Counted from the stretch's first letter, positions 16,253 through 23,883 are shown. The stretch is 33,706 nucleotides of DNA from Candidatus Bipolaricaulis sp. (GCA_028713635.1 JAQTNX010000008.1:1-33706); one strand, 5' to 3'. Translations and numbers: made by a program. Notes: generated from the letters alone by a model not told the origin.

Positions 16253-17101
16253 ATGGACAAGATCACAAGCCTAGTCGAAGCGCGTAAGCAGTTCGCTACC
16301 CAGGAGCAGTGCGAGCGGCACCTACGGGACATGCGCTGGCCGGATGGCGTGACTTGTCCGCGTTGCGGCTCGAAGGCCGTCACCTATATGGAGTCCCGCC
16401 ACCAGTGGCAGTGCGAGTGCCGCTACCAGTTCTCCGTCACTAGCGCGACAGTCTTCCACAAGACGCACATTGACCTCCCGCGCTGGCTGATGGCCGTCTG
16501 GTTGGTCTGCCACTCGCCCAAGGGCATTTCCTCGGCCCAGCTTCAGCGTGAGCTTGGCGTGACCTACAAGACGGCGTGGTACATGACGACGCGCATCCGC
16601 CGCGCAATCAAGAACGCCAACTTTGGTGTGAAGCTCGACGGCATCCTGGAGGCCGACACGACGATGGTCCCGGCTGCACAGGGCAAGAAGAAGCCGACAT
16701 GGGGCAACGCGGGGCATGACGTGCTTGGGATCGTCTCCCGAGACGCTGCGGCCATCCGCATGGAGATCGTTCAGCAACTCAGCCAGCGTGAGATCATGCG
16801 CGTCTTCGCCAAGCACGTTGGCACCGTCAAGCGCATCTTCACGGACGAGGCCCCGGCGTTCTATCAGCTCTACACGATCGCCCCGCATGAGACGATCAAG
16901 CACGCCGAGCGGTATGCCCTGGGCCGCATCCACGTGAACCACGTAGAGAACGCCTGGTCGCTCTTCAAGCGCGGGCTACACGGCGTCTACCACTTCGTCA
17001 GCGCCAAGTACCTCCAGGACTACCTCGACGAGTTCGCTTTCCGTGGGTCGCACAGGGGAGAGCGGGAGGCTATGGTGAACCTGGTCCTGGCGTGCTGCTA
17101 G
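16253..17101 (+). CDS. IS1595-family (ISXO2-like) transposase
   Basis: A 282-residue DDE-type transposase. The N-terminal zinc ribbon is visible (CPRC at 35-38, CEC at 54-56), followed by a helix-turn-helix-like part (AQLQRELGVTYKTAWYM) and the ISXO2-type catalytic domain. Likely catalytic residues are D135 (LEADTTM), D198 (FTDEAP) and E232 (HVENAW), with K239 in FKRG. The first motif, EADTTM, differs from the usual VDETYVGG of the family. The C-terminus YHFVSAKYLQDYLDEFAFR is family-typical. The start at 16253 is set by AAGGAGG and the consensus promoter, not the track's 16202. Confidence 0.93.
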   Translation: MDKITSLVEARKQFATQEQCERHLRDMRWPDGVTCPRCGSKAVTYMESRHQWQCECRYQFSVTSATVFHKTHIDLPRWLMAVWLVCHSPKGISSAQLQRELGVTYKTAWYMTTRIRRAIKNANFGVKLDGILEADTTMVPAAQGKKKPTWGNAGHDVLGIVSRDAAAIRMEIVQQLSQREIMRVFAKHVGTVKRIFTDEAPAFYQLYTIAPHETIKHAERYALGRIHVNHVENAWSLFKRGLHGVYHFVSAKYLQDYLDEFAFRGSHRGEREAMVNLVLACC

Positions 17102-17155
17102 CTGTAGTCGTTTCCATCCTCGGGTGCTATAGTCGGGCATCCGAGAATAACGGTG

Positions 17156-17470
17156 ATGCTCGTGGCTGAATGGACGCTAGAGACGGCGCGGAAGTGGGTA
17201 CTGCTGTTTCTCCGTCAACACCCAGAAGCCCATCCAGGCGGACCTGGCATTGTGATCTCGTCAGGAGCGCCACCTATAGGTGCCCCGCTAGACCCTGTGC
17301 TCATGCGGGCTATATCCTGGTTGATCGAGCATGGGCTCGTCACCGGAAGTCAGGTCACGACGCATGCAACGGAGCAGGAGCCGTTCGGCTTCACGACCGT
17401 CTGCCTGACAAAGCATGGTCTATCCCTTGCCGATCAACTCGCGCTCGATTTGCCTGACAAGAGCGAGTGA
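17156..17470 (+). CDS. Unknown protein of about 104 residues in the element
   Basis: Starts at ATG 17156 (GTG at 17153 is possible). The product (MLVAEWTLETARKWVLLFLR) has a helix-rich N-terminus and a C-terminal pattern WLIEHGLVTG followed by CLTKHGLSLADQL, which resembles a winged helix, but I do not recognise a family. An extended -10-like TGCTATAGT lies at 17126-17133. It lies 54 nt after the transposase and may be co-expressed. The 3' end overlaps the end of the opposite-strand ORF by 51 nt. Confidence 0.55.
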   Translation: MLVAEWTLETARKWVLLFLRQHPEAHPGGPGIVISSGAPPIGAPLDPVLMRAISWLIEHGLVTGSQVTTHATEQEPFGFTTVCLTKHGLSLADQLALDLPDKSE

Positions 17471-17596
17471 GTTGGCCGCCTTCTGAACAGGGTTCGCTTG
17501 CCAGGCGCTGAAAGCCCTCCGCTTCTCCTCTATGTCCTGTAGCGGGGCGATCTGTTCCACAAGGAACTGATGAGCGGCCATTGCGCCCTGAATCAC
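17420..17596 (-). CDS. Possible small protein at the right end of the element
   Basis: The ORF-track frame 17776-17420 begins outside the element, but its last 60 residues look like a real protein (QFLVEQIAPLQDIEEKRRAF, then KAANSLALVRQIEREL). A GTG at 17596 with AGGA seven bases upstream would give 58 residues, predicted helical and charged. The upstream limit is uncertain. It overlaps the neighbouring plus-strand ORF at the 3' end, which lowers confidence in one of the two. Confidence 0.35.
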   Translation of the reverse strand: MIQGAMAAHQFLVEQIAPLQDIEEKRRAFSAWQANPVQKAANSLALVRQIERELIGKG

Positions 17597-17657
17597 TAGG
17601 AATCCTGACAACGATTTCTCCCAGTCGAATCCCCCCGCCGCCACAGCGGGTTCTCCC

Positions 17658-17684
17658 CCCCGCTGTAGTAAAGGGATGGACGTT
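17658..17684 (-). repeat. Right terminal inverted repeat
   Basis: Read inward on the minus strand: AACGTCCATCCCTTTACTA then CAGCGGGG. It pairs with 14902-14928 at 22 of 27 positions. Confidence 0.85.
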
Positions 17685-17692
17685 GCTTGCCT
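17685..17692. repeat. Target site duplication, right copy
   Basis: GCTTGCCT directly abuts the right inverted repeat and is identical to 14894-14901. Confidence 0.85.
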
Positions 17693-17960
17693 GGCTGTCT
17701 GCCAACACAGCGAAATGCCGAGAGCAGCTGAAGAAGCACGAGGCTGACTCCCGGGAGCGTGGCCCAAGGACAACAAGGCGTGGCCGCGAGGAGAGGCGAC
17801 AGCGAAACCGCTCAGACAGCGGCGGGCCGGTCACGATATCGGTGCGGAGAACGTCGACGCAGACGGGGCGTCCGATCTCCTCCCTCTCCCGCACGTGCGC
17901 TGTGGGCTGTTGGACGGCGTCCCGCGAAGCGCGTGCGGAGAGACAGCGACAGAAGCACGG
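17693..17960. other. Intergenic flank right of the element, no gene seen
   Basis: Open frames here are GC-driven shadows rich in Arg, Ser and Pro. I see no promoter, RNA gene or repeat that I would defend. Confidence 0.6.
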
Positions 17961-19181
17961 CTACGAGCTTGCGGCGTCGGCCGCTCCCCGCGTGCGACCT
18001 TTCCATGACCCGCCACGGCCGGTGTAATGCCGCCACGCCGAGGACATCACCATCGCGGCGTAGAGAGAGCCTGCGAGGGGAAGAAGGACTGCAGGCCAAC
18101 GTCCGGCGTCGTGATGGTCGAGGATCGGCAGAAAGCTTGCAGCCATCAAGCCCCAGGAGATCCCACCGATGACGGCGAGCCACGCAGCTCCGGGCACTCC
18201 GAGCGCCGCAGCAACGAGACCTCCCAGCGTCGCGAGCGGAGGCACGGCGTAGAGGAGCGCCATCCCGAGGACCGTTCCGACGAGGAGAGGCGGCGAATAC
18301 CGGAGCTGGTCGTACGCCGACCGCGCCACCATGTCCCAGATGCTGCGAAGGCTTCCGTACGGACGGACACTGCGCACGCTCGACGTGAAGCCGAGCCAGA
18401 CTCGTCCACCGCCACGCTTGATGAGGCGTCCGAGGGCACAGTCGTCAATCAGTGCGGATCGAATCGCCTCGATGCCTCCCGACTGCTCGAGAACGCGACG
18501 TCGGACGAGGACGCACCCACCGGCCGCCCCCGCGGTCCGCCGGTGCGGACTGCCGACGAAACGGAACGGGTAGAGCTTCGCGAAGAAGTACACGAACGCA
18601 GGGATGAGGAGTCGATCCCAACAGGAGTCCACGCGAAGGCGTGCCATGACGGAGACGAGGTCGAGGTCCTCGGACTCTGCCTTGCCGACCAGCGCGCGGA
18701 GAACGCCTGCGTCGTGAGCAATGTCGGCGTCGGTGAACCAAAGGTAGTCTGAGTCGGTCGGCGCTCCACGTTGGCTCCCCTGCGCGAGCGCCCAAACCTT
18801 GCCTGCCCAGCCGGTGGGCAAAGGCTCGCCGTGAAGGACCGTCAGTCGGTCGGAGCATCCGGTCACTTCGGCGCCCGCCTCGGCTACGGCGGACGTCGCA
18901 TCGGTGCTTTGATCGTCGACCAGCGTCACGTGGAACGCGCCCCCGTACTCCTGAGCGACCACGGTCGGCAAGGTCTCGGGAAGGATGTCGGCTTCGTTTC
19001 GAGCGGGGATCACGGCAGCTACGGAGCGGGAACGTTCGAGCGCCGACGCTGCCCGTTCATGCACCGACCCTCGCGCGGCGGCATCAAGTCTCGGGGCCAC
19101 CCGCCAGAATCCCCCGCGCAAGGAGAGAAGCCCGATCCACAGGACCAAGCAGACGCCTGCCACAGACCACAACGCCGTCAT
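17961..19181 (-). CDS. hpnB: Family 2 glycosyltransferase, HpnB-like
   Basis: A 406-residue membrane-associated GT-A glycosyltransferase. An N-terminal transmembrane helix is followed by IPARNEADILPETL, VDDQSTDAT and the metal-binding DAD in WFTDADIAHD. A GCVLVRRRVLE / DDCALGRLIKRGG segment is typical of acceptor-side GT2 motifs, and about three C-terminal transmembrane helices follow. The order and spacing (PLPTGWAGKVWALAQG) fit the hopene-associated HpnB family. No other hopanoid gene is nearby, so the hopanoid link is by family only. The ATG at 19181 has GAGGAAGA upstream. It lies 69 nt after the 942-residue gene and is probably co-transcribed. Confidence 0.82.
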   Translation of the reverse strand: MTALWSVAGVCLVLWIGLLSLRGGFWRVAPRLDAAARGSVHERAASALERSRSVAAVIPARNEADILPETLPTVVAQEYGGAFHVTLVDDQSTDATSAVAEAGAEVTGCSDRLTVLHGEPLPTGWAGKVWALAQGSQRGAPTDSDYLWFTDADIAHDAGVLRALVGKAESEDLDLVSVMARLRVDSCWDRLLIPAFVYFFAKLYPFRFVGSPHRRTAGAAGGCVLVRRRVLEQSGGIEAIRSALIDDCALGRLIKRGGGRVWLGFTSSVRSVRPYGSLRSIWDMVARSAYDQLRYSPPLLVGTVLGMALLYAVPPLATLGGLVAAALGVPGAAWLAVIGGISWGLMAASFLPILDHHDAGRWPAVLLPLAGSLYAAMVMSSAWRHYTGRGGSWKGRTRGAADAASS

Positions 19182-19250
19182 GTCAACGGATCTTCCTCTC
19201 CGATCGGGGATCCGGGCACCCGGTTCCCTCCCGCGGTGACGAGCCGCCGC

Positions 19251-22079
19251 TCAGCTTGCTCTCCCGTCTCGTTTCGGGGGCTCTCCGCGGCGGGACGCAC
19301 GAACGTGATAGACGGTGGCTGCCGCAAGCCCCGCAAGCGTCACCGCGAGCATCCAGAGAGGGAACCGGAACGGCGGAGCGGGTTCGCGCCAGACGCTCTT
19401 CGTCCACCAGCCGCCGCCGGGGACCGGTTCGTCCTCGACTGTGCCCGAACTCCTGATCCGCACACTGCGGGATTCGTCAACCCAACGAGCCGTCGGGGTG
19501 CCGGACGTGTCCGAGGTCTCGACAAGAAGCCGCGAGTCGAGGGCGGACACGGTAACCACATCACCGGTCGATACAGCGAAGTCGGCGTCTCGACCGAGCA
19601 CGCGGATGCCGGGGCGCGCTGCGTACCACGGACCGCTCGCCGGGCCCGTGGTCAGAACCACCTCGAAGTCGCCCCCGGACGTGCCGGGCAGCCGACGGAA
19701 GCGCGCCTTGCCGGCCACGAGATGAATGCGCAGGACATTCGGTGAACTCGATCGGACGGTGACCTCCGTGTCCTCGTCAAGTCCGAGGGTTCCCCACTGC
19801 CCCTGAGAGGTGTACATCCCCACCGCAGCGTAGCTTGCCTTGCCCGTGCGAAGGCCGAAGGACGGCCGCAGGGACAAAGGGTACTGCGTGACGCTCGTCC
19901 ACGTTCCTGCCCAGACCTGGGGGGAGATCTCGACGACTCCTCCTCCCTTCCAGAGCTCGAGTCGCGTGTCGTCCAGGTCGGCGCGCGGAAAGGGGCGCTC
20001 GAGAAGGCTCGTGATCTTCGTCTGAACGTCGGCCAGGGACGCCATGACCATGTCGCGCAGAGCCAGCGCCTCCGAGTGACGGACCCCGTCGAAGATGAAG
20101 TCCGGCGCGCCGTTCAGGTGCGCGGAGGCCGTGCTTACGAGTCCGTCGTCCTCCGCCGCGCCCAGCCCGATGTCTCCTCCGGCCTGAAGTTCCGTCCTCC
20201 GCCCGAGGAGGCTCGCGTACTGCACGTCCGGGTTCAGGTGGGTCCCCGTGGCCTCCCCGGCGTTCAGGCGTCGGAGGAAGTCGGAGTCCTCGCCAAGCTC
20301 CTGAGCCGCGACGGGGTGCTGATCGAGCCACGACGTGAGGAAGGCTTGAGGACGCTCGAGCCACGAGGCCCCGTGGTTCGGGGTCGCGATGAGAAGAAGC
20401 CTCCGCACCGTCGTCCGCACATCGAGGGGCTCCTCGATCGCATGGCGTGCGATGAGGCCGGCGAGGCTGTGCGCCACGACGTCGACCTTCGACGCCTTGA
20501 TGCCGAGAAGCGCGTAGGCGCGCAGACGCTCGGCCACGGCTCGGCGCAGCAGCTCGGCCTGTTCCTCCAGGGAGCCAGTCACCGTGGGCGCCGCGAATGC
20601 GGGGGCAAGGGTCGGGTCGAACTTGGCGTTGCGCGCGTACTCCGCGAAGGCCGTCCACGCCGCTTGATCCGCAGCGAACGCATACGTGACAACGACCGGC
20701 GGACGGCAAACGAAGACCTCGACCGTCGTGCTTGCAGCGTTCCCCTCTCGATCGACGTACTCGAAGGTGAGTGGGACGACGGCCGCCCACACGGGGGTGG
20801 CTTCGCCGTCGAGCGAACGAGACAAGACGTCCGTCTCAAGGTCGGTCGGCGGTACGTACGTGAGCGTTCCTCGACCCTCCCCGTCCAGCGAGACCGACCC
20901 GGCGGCTCCGCTCGTCCCGCGGAGGCTCCCGTGCTTTGGAGCCTGGACGACGATCGTCTCGAGGCGAATGCCACGAGCCACGAGGGAAAGCGCAAGCGTC
21001 GACGTGGCGTCTGCCGCGACACCCATGTAGCGGCCTCCCTCCGGTCGCGCCTCAAGCGCAACCGAGAGTTCCACCCGCTGTAGCGTTAGGTTCACCCGCT
21101 TCGCCACCGGCGTTCCTCCGGTTCCGAACGCCGAGAGCCGATAGGAGCCGTGAACGTCCGTTGCGACCACGATGTCCCAGTCCCGGAAGCGAATCTGCGC
21201 GTTCGGTACGGGTACGCCAAGCTCGTCGGTAACGACACCGCTCACCGATACGAGCGATACGTCCTCGCTGGCAAGGTCGAGCGCCTGCGATGCAGTCATG
21301 TGTCCAGGCGCCGTGGCCACGACGACCAACGCGATCGGCTTGCGGCGATCCTCGGGGGCCACGCCGGATGGAGGTGCGGTGATCCGCGTCGCGAGGGCGC
21401 CCAACGTGCGACAGTACTCGGTCTTGTAGTTCTCGCAGTACGCGAGCGCTTCGGAAAGAACGGCCCGGGCTTGTCCCTTTCTCGCCGCCTTGATTGGCTC
21501 CTCGTATTCGGGGGACGCCGTGGATCCGGGGCTCAAGGATAGTGACAGGCCGGCAACGATCCGGACTTCGCCCGTCGGGGTCTTGTACCGGACGGCCGAT
21601 GCCGCGTCGAAGTACGTTGCGCCGCTTCCTCCGGGGGAGACAACCACTTGGCTCACCACGGCGTAGCCACGGTCAATCGCCTCGATCTTCTCGAGCACGT
21701 ATCCCTGACAGAGGTTCCGGCGTGTGTAGCCAGCGTCGCACCCCCACCGATCAACGCCGAGAAGCTCCCCAACCGTTCCCTTCTCCGGACGTTGTCCGCA
21801 GACCCGCGTCGCCTCCACGTCCAAAGCGGCGGCAAGGATCTCTGGAGTCTGCTCCTCCGCTTGTCGCAAGAGGTTGTCGAGGAATTGCTCCGCCGCATCC
21901 TCCGCGCTGAGAATCTCCGAGCAGCTCACGAAGACGGGAACCTGATAGAAGCCGGCCGAACCTTCGGTGCCCCCGCAATCAAGTTTGGCGTCGTCCGCAC
22001 GTCCCGGAAGGGCGCAGAAACCCACCGCAATCAAAGCCAGCGCCACTCGACAGGACCCTCTCACCGTTCGTACGTCCAT
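19251..22079 (-). CDS. Secreted, membrane-anchored alpha/beta-hydrolase (lipase/PGAP1-like) multidomain protein
   Basis: A 942-residue exported protein. Signal peptide 1-28 (ALALIAVGFCALPGRA). A carboxypeptidase-regulatory-like beta domain lies near 278-318 (SGVVTDELGVPVPNAQIRFR). The hydrolase domain spans about 460-690, with nucleophile elbow VVAHSLAGLIAR (S538), IATPNHGASW, acid candidate AEDDGLV (D644/D645) and histidine in GVRHSEAL (H668). AHSLAG is a variant of GHSxGG. A FecR-like beta region follows, then a transmembrane helix (about 905-923) and a basic cytoplasmic tail. It likely acts on lipids or esters in the periplasm. There is no Shine-Dalgarno sequence; TAGAAT ends 9 nt before the ATG. 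Confidence 0.82.
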   Translation of the reverse strand: MDVRTVRGSCRVALALIAVGFCALPGRADDAKLDCGGTEGSAGFYQVPVFVSCSEILSAEDAAEQFLDNLLRQAEEQTPEILAAALDVEATRVCGQRPEKGTVGELLGVDRWGCDAGYTRRNLCQGYVLEKIEAIDRGYAVVSQVVVSPGGSGATYFDAASAVRYKTPTGEVRIVAGLSLSLSPGSTASPEYEEPIKAARKGQARAVLSEALAYCENYKTEYCRTLGALATRITAPPSGVAPEDRRKPIALVVVATAPGHMTASQALDLASEDVSLVSVSGVVTDELGVPVPNAQIRFRDWDIVVATDVHGSYRLSAFGTGGTPVAKRVNLTLQRVELSVALEARPEGGRYMGVAADATSTLALSLVARGIRLETIVVQAPKHGSLRGTSGAAGSVSLDGEGRGTLTYVPPTDLETDVLSRSLDGEATPVWAAVVPLTFEYVDREGNAASTTVEVFVCRPPVVVTYAFAADQAAWTAFAEYARNAKFDPTLAPAFAAPTVTGSLEEQAELLRRAVAERLRAYALLGIKASKVDVVAHSLAGLIARHAIEEPLDVRTTVRRLLLIATPNHGASWLERPQAFLTSWLDQHPVAAQELGEDSDFLRRLNAGEATGTHLNPDVQYASLLGRRTELQAGGDIGLGAAEDDGLVSTASAHLNGAPDFIFDGVRHSEALALRDMVMASLADVQTKITSLLERPFPRADLDDTRLELWKGGGVVEISPQVWAGTWTSVTQYPLSLRPSFGLRTGKASYAAVGMYTSQGQWGTLGLDEDTEVTVRSSSPNVLRIHLVAGKARFRRLPGTSGGDFEVVLTTGPASGPWYAARPGIRVLGRDADFAVSTGDVVTVSALDSRLLVETSDTSGTPTARWVDESRSVRIRSSGTVEDEPVPGGGWWTKSVWREPAPPFRFPLWMLAVTLAGLAAATVYHVRASRRGEPPKRDGRAS

Positions 22080-22088
22080 CGTGGGTCC

Positions 22089-22094
22089 ATTCTA
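22089..22094 (-). promoter_or_regulatory. -10 box 9 nt before the 942-residue gene
   Basis: TAGAAT on the minus strand, followed by GGACCCACG and the ATG. This resembles the deoA arrangement. No clear -35 is seen. Confidence 0.4.
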
Positions 22095-22156
22095 CCGCGC
22101 GCGGGCCCGCCGCCCACTTGTGGTACCCTCACGTTCGCCGCCGCGCGCGCAGCGCC

Positions 22157-22276
22157 GCACACCGTCCGTTTGCGGCACCGTGCACGTTTGGCGCTCGCCC
22201 CACCGCACTCCGTCCGTCTGCGGCCCGCACACCGTCCGTTTGCGGCCCGCACACCGTCCGTTTGCGGCACCGTGCA
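22157..22276. repeat. 22-nt direct repeats (family A)
   Basis: Four copies of GCACACCGTCCGTTTGCGGC: 22157, 22205 (two changes), 22227 and 22249. The last three are in exact tandem with period 22. The first and fourth also share the following CACCGTGCA and TTGGCGC, giving a larger duplication with a 92-nt offset. Confidence 0.85.
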
Positions 22277-22287
22277 AGATTGGCGCA

Positions 22288-22349
22288 ATTGCCGCCGGCC
22301 CGCCGTGCGCGATTGCCGCCGGCCCGTCATACGCGATTGCCGCCGGCCC
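22288..22349. repeat. 24-nt direct repeats (family B)
   Basis: Three copies of ATTGCCGCCGGCCC at 22288, 22312 and 22336, period 24. The last copy supplies the -35-like TTGCCG of the downstream promoter. Confidence 0.85.
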
Positions 22350-22366
22350 ACGACTGCTCGTATGAT
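22337..22366 (+). promoter_or_regulatory. Possible promoter of the small barrel protein
   Basis: TTGCCG (22337-22342), an 18-nt spacer, TATGAT (22361-22366), about 26 nt before the ATG. Confidence 0.45.
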
Positions 22367-22392
22367 GGGCGCAGTTTCTGGGGGGATGAGTG

Positions 22393-22902
22393 ATGAAGCA
22401 GATTCGCGTGGGAGCAGCGCTTGTCGCCGTGCTGTGCCTCGCCGTCGGAGTCGCAAAGGCTCAGGATACAGGAACGGTGGAAGTTTCGGCGGTCGCCTCC
22501 GAGGAGAACCTCTCCGACGACCGGGCGCTTGGACTAGGAATCCAGGTCGAGTTCCCCTGGGGAGGACTCATCAGCGCCAGATACTGGCTGTCCCCTGAGA
22601 TCGCTGGGGAGGGCATCGTTCTCGTGAGCGGGTCTTCGGGATGGTTTGAGGGCTCTGCGACTCTGCGCGCCCTGTTCCGTGTCGTGGACGCGTCGACGGT
22701 GGACTTCTATGTGGCGGCAGGAGCCAGCTTGCCGTTCCCGATGTACGTCGGGAGTGAGGTCATCTTCTCGGGCGTCGGAGGCATCGAGTTCAACTTCCGC
22801 TCGGCCCCGAACCTCGCCTGGAACATCGAGTTCGGGGTGGCGTGTTCGACGCTCGGCAATGTGACCATGGCCATCGGCACGGGAGTGCACTTCTACTTCT
22901 AG
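22393..22902 (+). CDS. Small exported beta-barrel-like envelope protein
   Basis: A 169-residue protein from ATG 22393 (GTG at 22390 possible), with GGGGGG at about ten bases upstream. A signal peptide ends in VAKAQ. The mature protein of about 145 residues has alternating hydrophobic strands, Gly/aromatic turns and the terminal VHFYF. The last residue is Phe, as expected for recognition by the BAM outer-membrane machinery. Size fits an eight-stranded barrel. I do not recognise a named family. This is the best single sign that the host has an outer membrane. Confidence 0.78.
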   Translation: MKQIRVGAALVAVLCLAVGVAKAQDTGTVEVSAVASEENLSDDRALGLGIQVEFPWGGLISARYWLSPEIAGEGIVLVSGSSGWFEGSATLRALFRVVDASTVDFYVAAGASLPFPMYVGSEVIFSGVGGIEFNFRSAPNLAWNIEFGVACSTLGNVTMAIGTGVHFYF

Positions 22903-23018
22903 AGCGAGGCGGGTCTCGGCGCGGCCCCAGCGTGGCGGGATGGCTGCTCGGAGGCGTGCCGGTCGGCGATCCCGTGGGCGACTCGAGCGCGTCGGCCGCG
23001 CAGCGAGGTGGCTGGACC

Positions 23019-23618
23019 ATGGTGAGAACGAGTTCTGCAGAACCCAACTGGCTTGCGGGACAGCGGCTCCGGCTCGCGGCGCTCCGAAAGGAGGACGCTC
23101 CTGCCCTGTCCGCGTGGTCGGAGGACATCGGGTATCTTCGCCTCGAGGACACGAACACGGCAGTGCCTCTCTCGATTGATCGAGCCGAGGAGGAGATCGA
23201 CTCGCTCCACAACGGCTTCGACTCCCTTGCGTTCGGCGTCCGAACTCTCGATGACGACCGACTGATCGGGTCGATCGGCTTCTTCGACATCGAATGGGCG
23301 AACCGCGTTGCCTGGCTGGGGATGGGCATCGGGGATCGCGCCTTCTGGGGCCAGGGGTACGGTTTCGAAGCGCTGTCGCTTGCCCTGCGCTACGCGTTCT
23401 GCGAGATGAACCTCCACCGCGTCTCGCTCTCCGTGATCGCGGACAACTCGCGGGCCGTCGCGCTGTACGAGAAGGCGGGGTTCAAGCGGGAGGGCATCTT
23501 CCGGGAGTACGGCGAGCGTGACGGGCGCCGCTACGATCTCATCTTGTACGGCCTCCTGCGCAGAGAATGGACCGAAGAGTCAGGCAGCAAGCGCCCGAGG
23601 CGGCGCCCTTCCGCTTGA
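23019..23618 (+). CDS. GNAT acetyltransferase, RimJ/RimL-like
   Basis: A 199-residue N-acetyltransferase of the RimJ/RimL/SpeG type. The acetyl-CoA loop is visible as GDRAFWGQGYGFEAL (motif Q/R-x-x-G-x-G/A), followed by MNLHRVSLSVIADNSRAVALYEKAGF, the usual final strand-helix of this group. The substrate is probably a protein N-terminus or a small amine but cannot be specified. The ATG at 23019 follows GAGGTGG; the longer track start at 22842 lies in the preceding gene. Confidence 0.9.
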   Translation: MVRTSSAEPNWLAGQRLRLAALRKEDAPALSAWSEDIGYLRLEDTNTAVPLSIDRAEEEIDSLHNGFDSLAFGVRTLDDDRLIGSIGFFDIEWANRVAWLGMGIGDRAFWGQGYGFEALSLALRYAFCEMNLHRVSLSVIADNSRAVALYEKAGFKREGIFREYGERDGRRYDLILYGLLRREWTEESGSKRPRRRPSA

Positions 23619-23660
23619 TGCCGGCGGCCAGGATCGCCGCCGGACGGATCGTGTGCGGTC

Positions 23661-23688
23661 TTGACAACAGCGTAGCCGAGACTATCCT
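23661..23688 (+). promoter_or_regulatory. Promoter of the 25-residue microprotein
   Basis: TTGACA (23661-23666), a 16-nt spacer, TATCCT (23683-23688). The predicted leader is about 30 nt, ending in AGGGGGG before the ATG. Confidence 0.6.
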
Positions 23689-23725
23689 GATGGTGTCGGC
23701 GCTTCGGCCGACGAAGGGGGGACCC

Positions 23726-23803
23726 ATGAGCGGATGCGGATGCGGAAAGAAGCCGGCGGCGCCGGCGAAGAAGTCGAGCAAGCCGACGGACAAGAAGAAG
23801 TAG
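23726..23803 (+). CDS. 25-residue Cys/Lys-rich microprotein
   Basis: ATG 23726 to TAG 23803, preceded by AGGGGGG five bases upstream and its own promoter, and followed by a terminator hairpin. The product begins MSGCGCGKKP, continues with Pro/Ala/Lys and ends in three lysines. The CGC pair could bind a metal or iron, and the rest is a disordered basic tail. The track lists a 78-residue version from 23567, but that start lies inside the previous gene. I do not recognise a named family. The complete expression unit argues that this tiny gene is real. Confidence 0.68.
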   Translation: MSGCGCGKKPAAPAKKSSKPTDKKK

Positions 23804-23818
23804 CTTCTCGCTGGGAAA

Positions 23819-23842
23819 GGGGGGTGGCTTGCGCCGCCCCCC
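23819..23842 (+). terminator. Terminator-like hairpin after the microprotein gene
   Basis: GGGGGGTGGC, loop TTGC, GCCGCCCCCC: a 10-bp stem with one G-U pair, 15 nt after the stop. Only a weak T-rich tract (GCTTCGTTCTCG) follows. Confidence 0.6.
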
Positions 23843-23883
23843 GCTTCGTTCTCGAACCCGGCAGCGCCGCGGGGTGAGGTGCG

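Larger units (their letters stand above)
14902..17684. mobile_element. IS1595/ISXO2-like transposable element with DUF3800 cargo
   Basis: A 2783-bp element bounded by 27-bp imperfect inverted repeats (22 of 27 identical) and flanked by the exact direct repeat GCTTGCCT. It contains a transposase gene with a consensus promoter, a divergently transcribed zinc-ribbon plus DUF3800 pair, and one or two small ORFs at the right end. The frame of the transposase is intact and all visible catalytic residues remain, so the copy may be active or recent. It sits in the gap between the nucleoside-importer promoter and the hpnB-like gene and interrupts neither. Confidence 0.88.

Noticed and set aside
17759-18172. 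Small plus-strand ORFs right of the mobile element as a displaced gene
   Set aside because: They are Arg/Ser/Pro-rich, overlap the end of the glycosyltransferase gene, and lack initiation signals.
20076-21083. 335-residue plus-strand ORF inside the 942-residue gene
   Set aside because: Arg-rich shadow frame; the minus-strand gene has signal peptide, catalytic motifs and anchor.
22157-22349. CRISPR array
   Set aside because: Repeats are in direct tandem with no unique spacers of regular length, and no cas genes are present.
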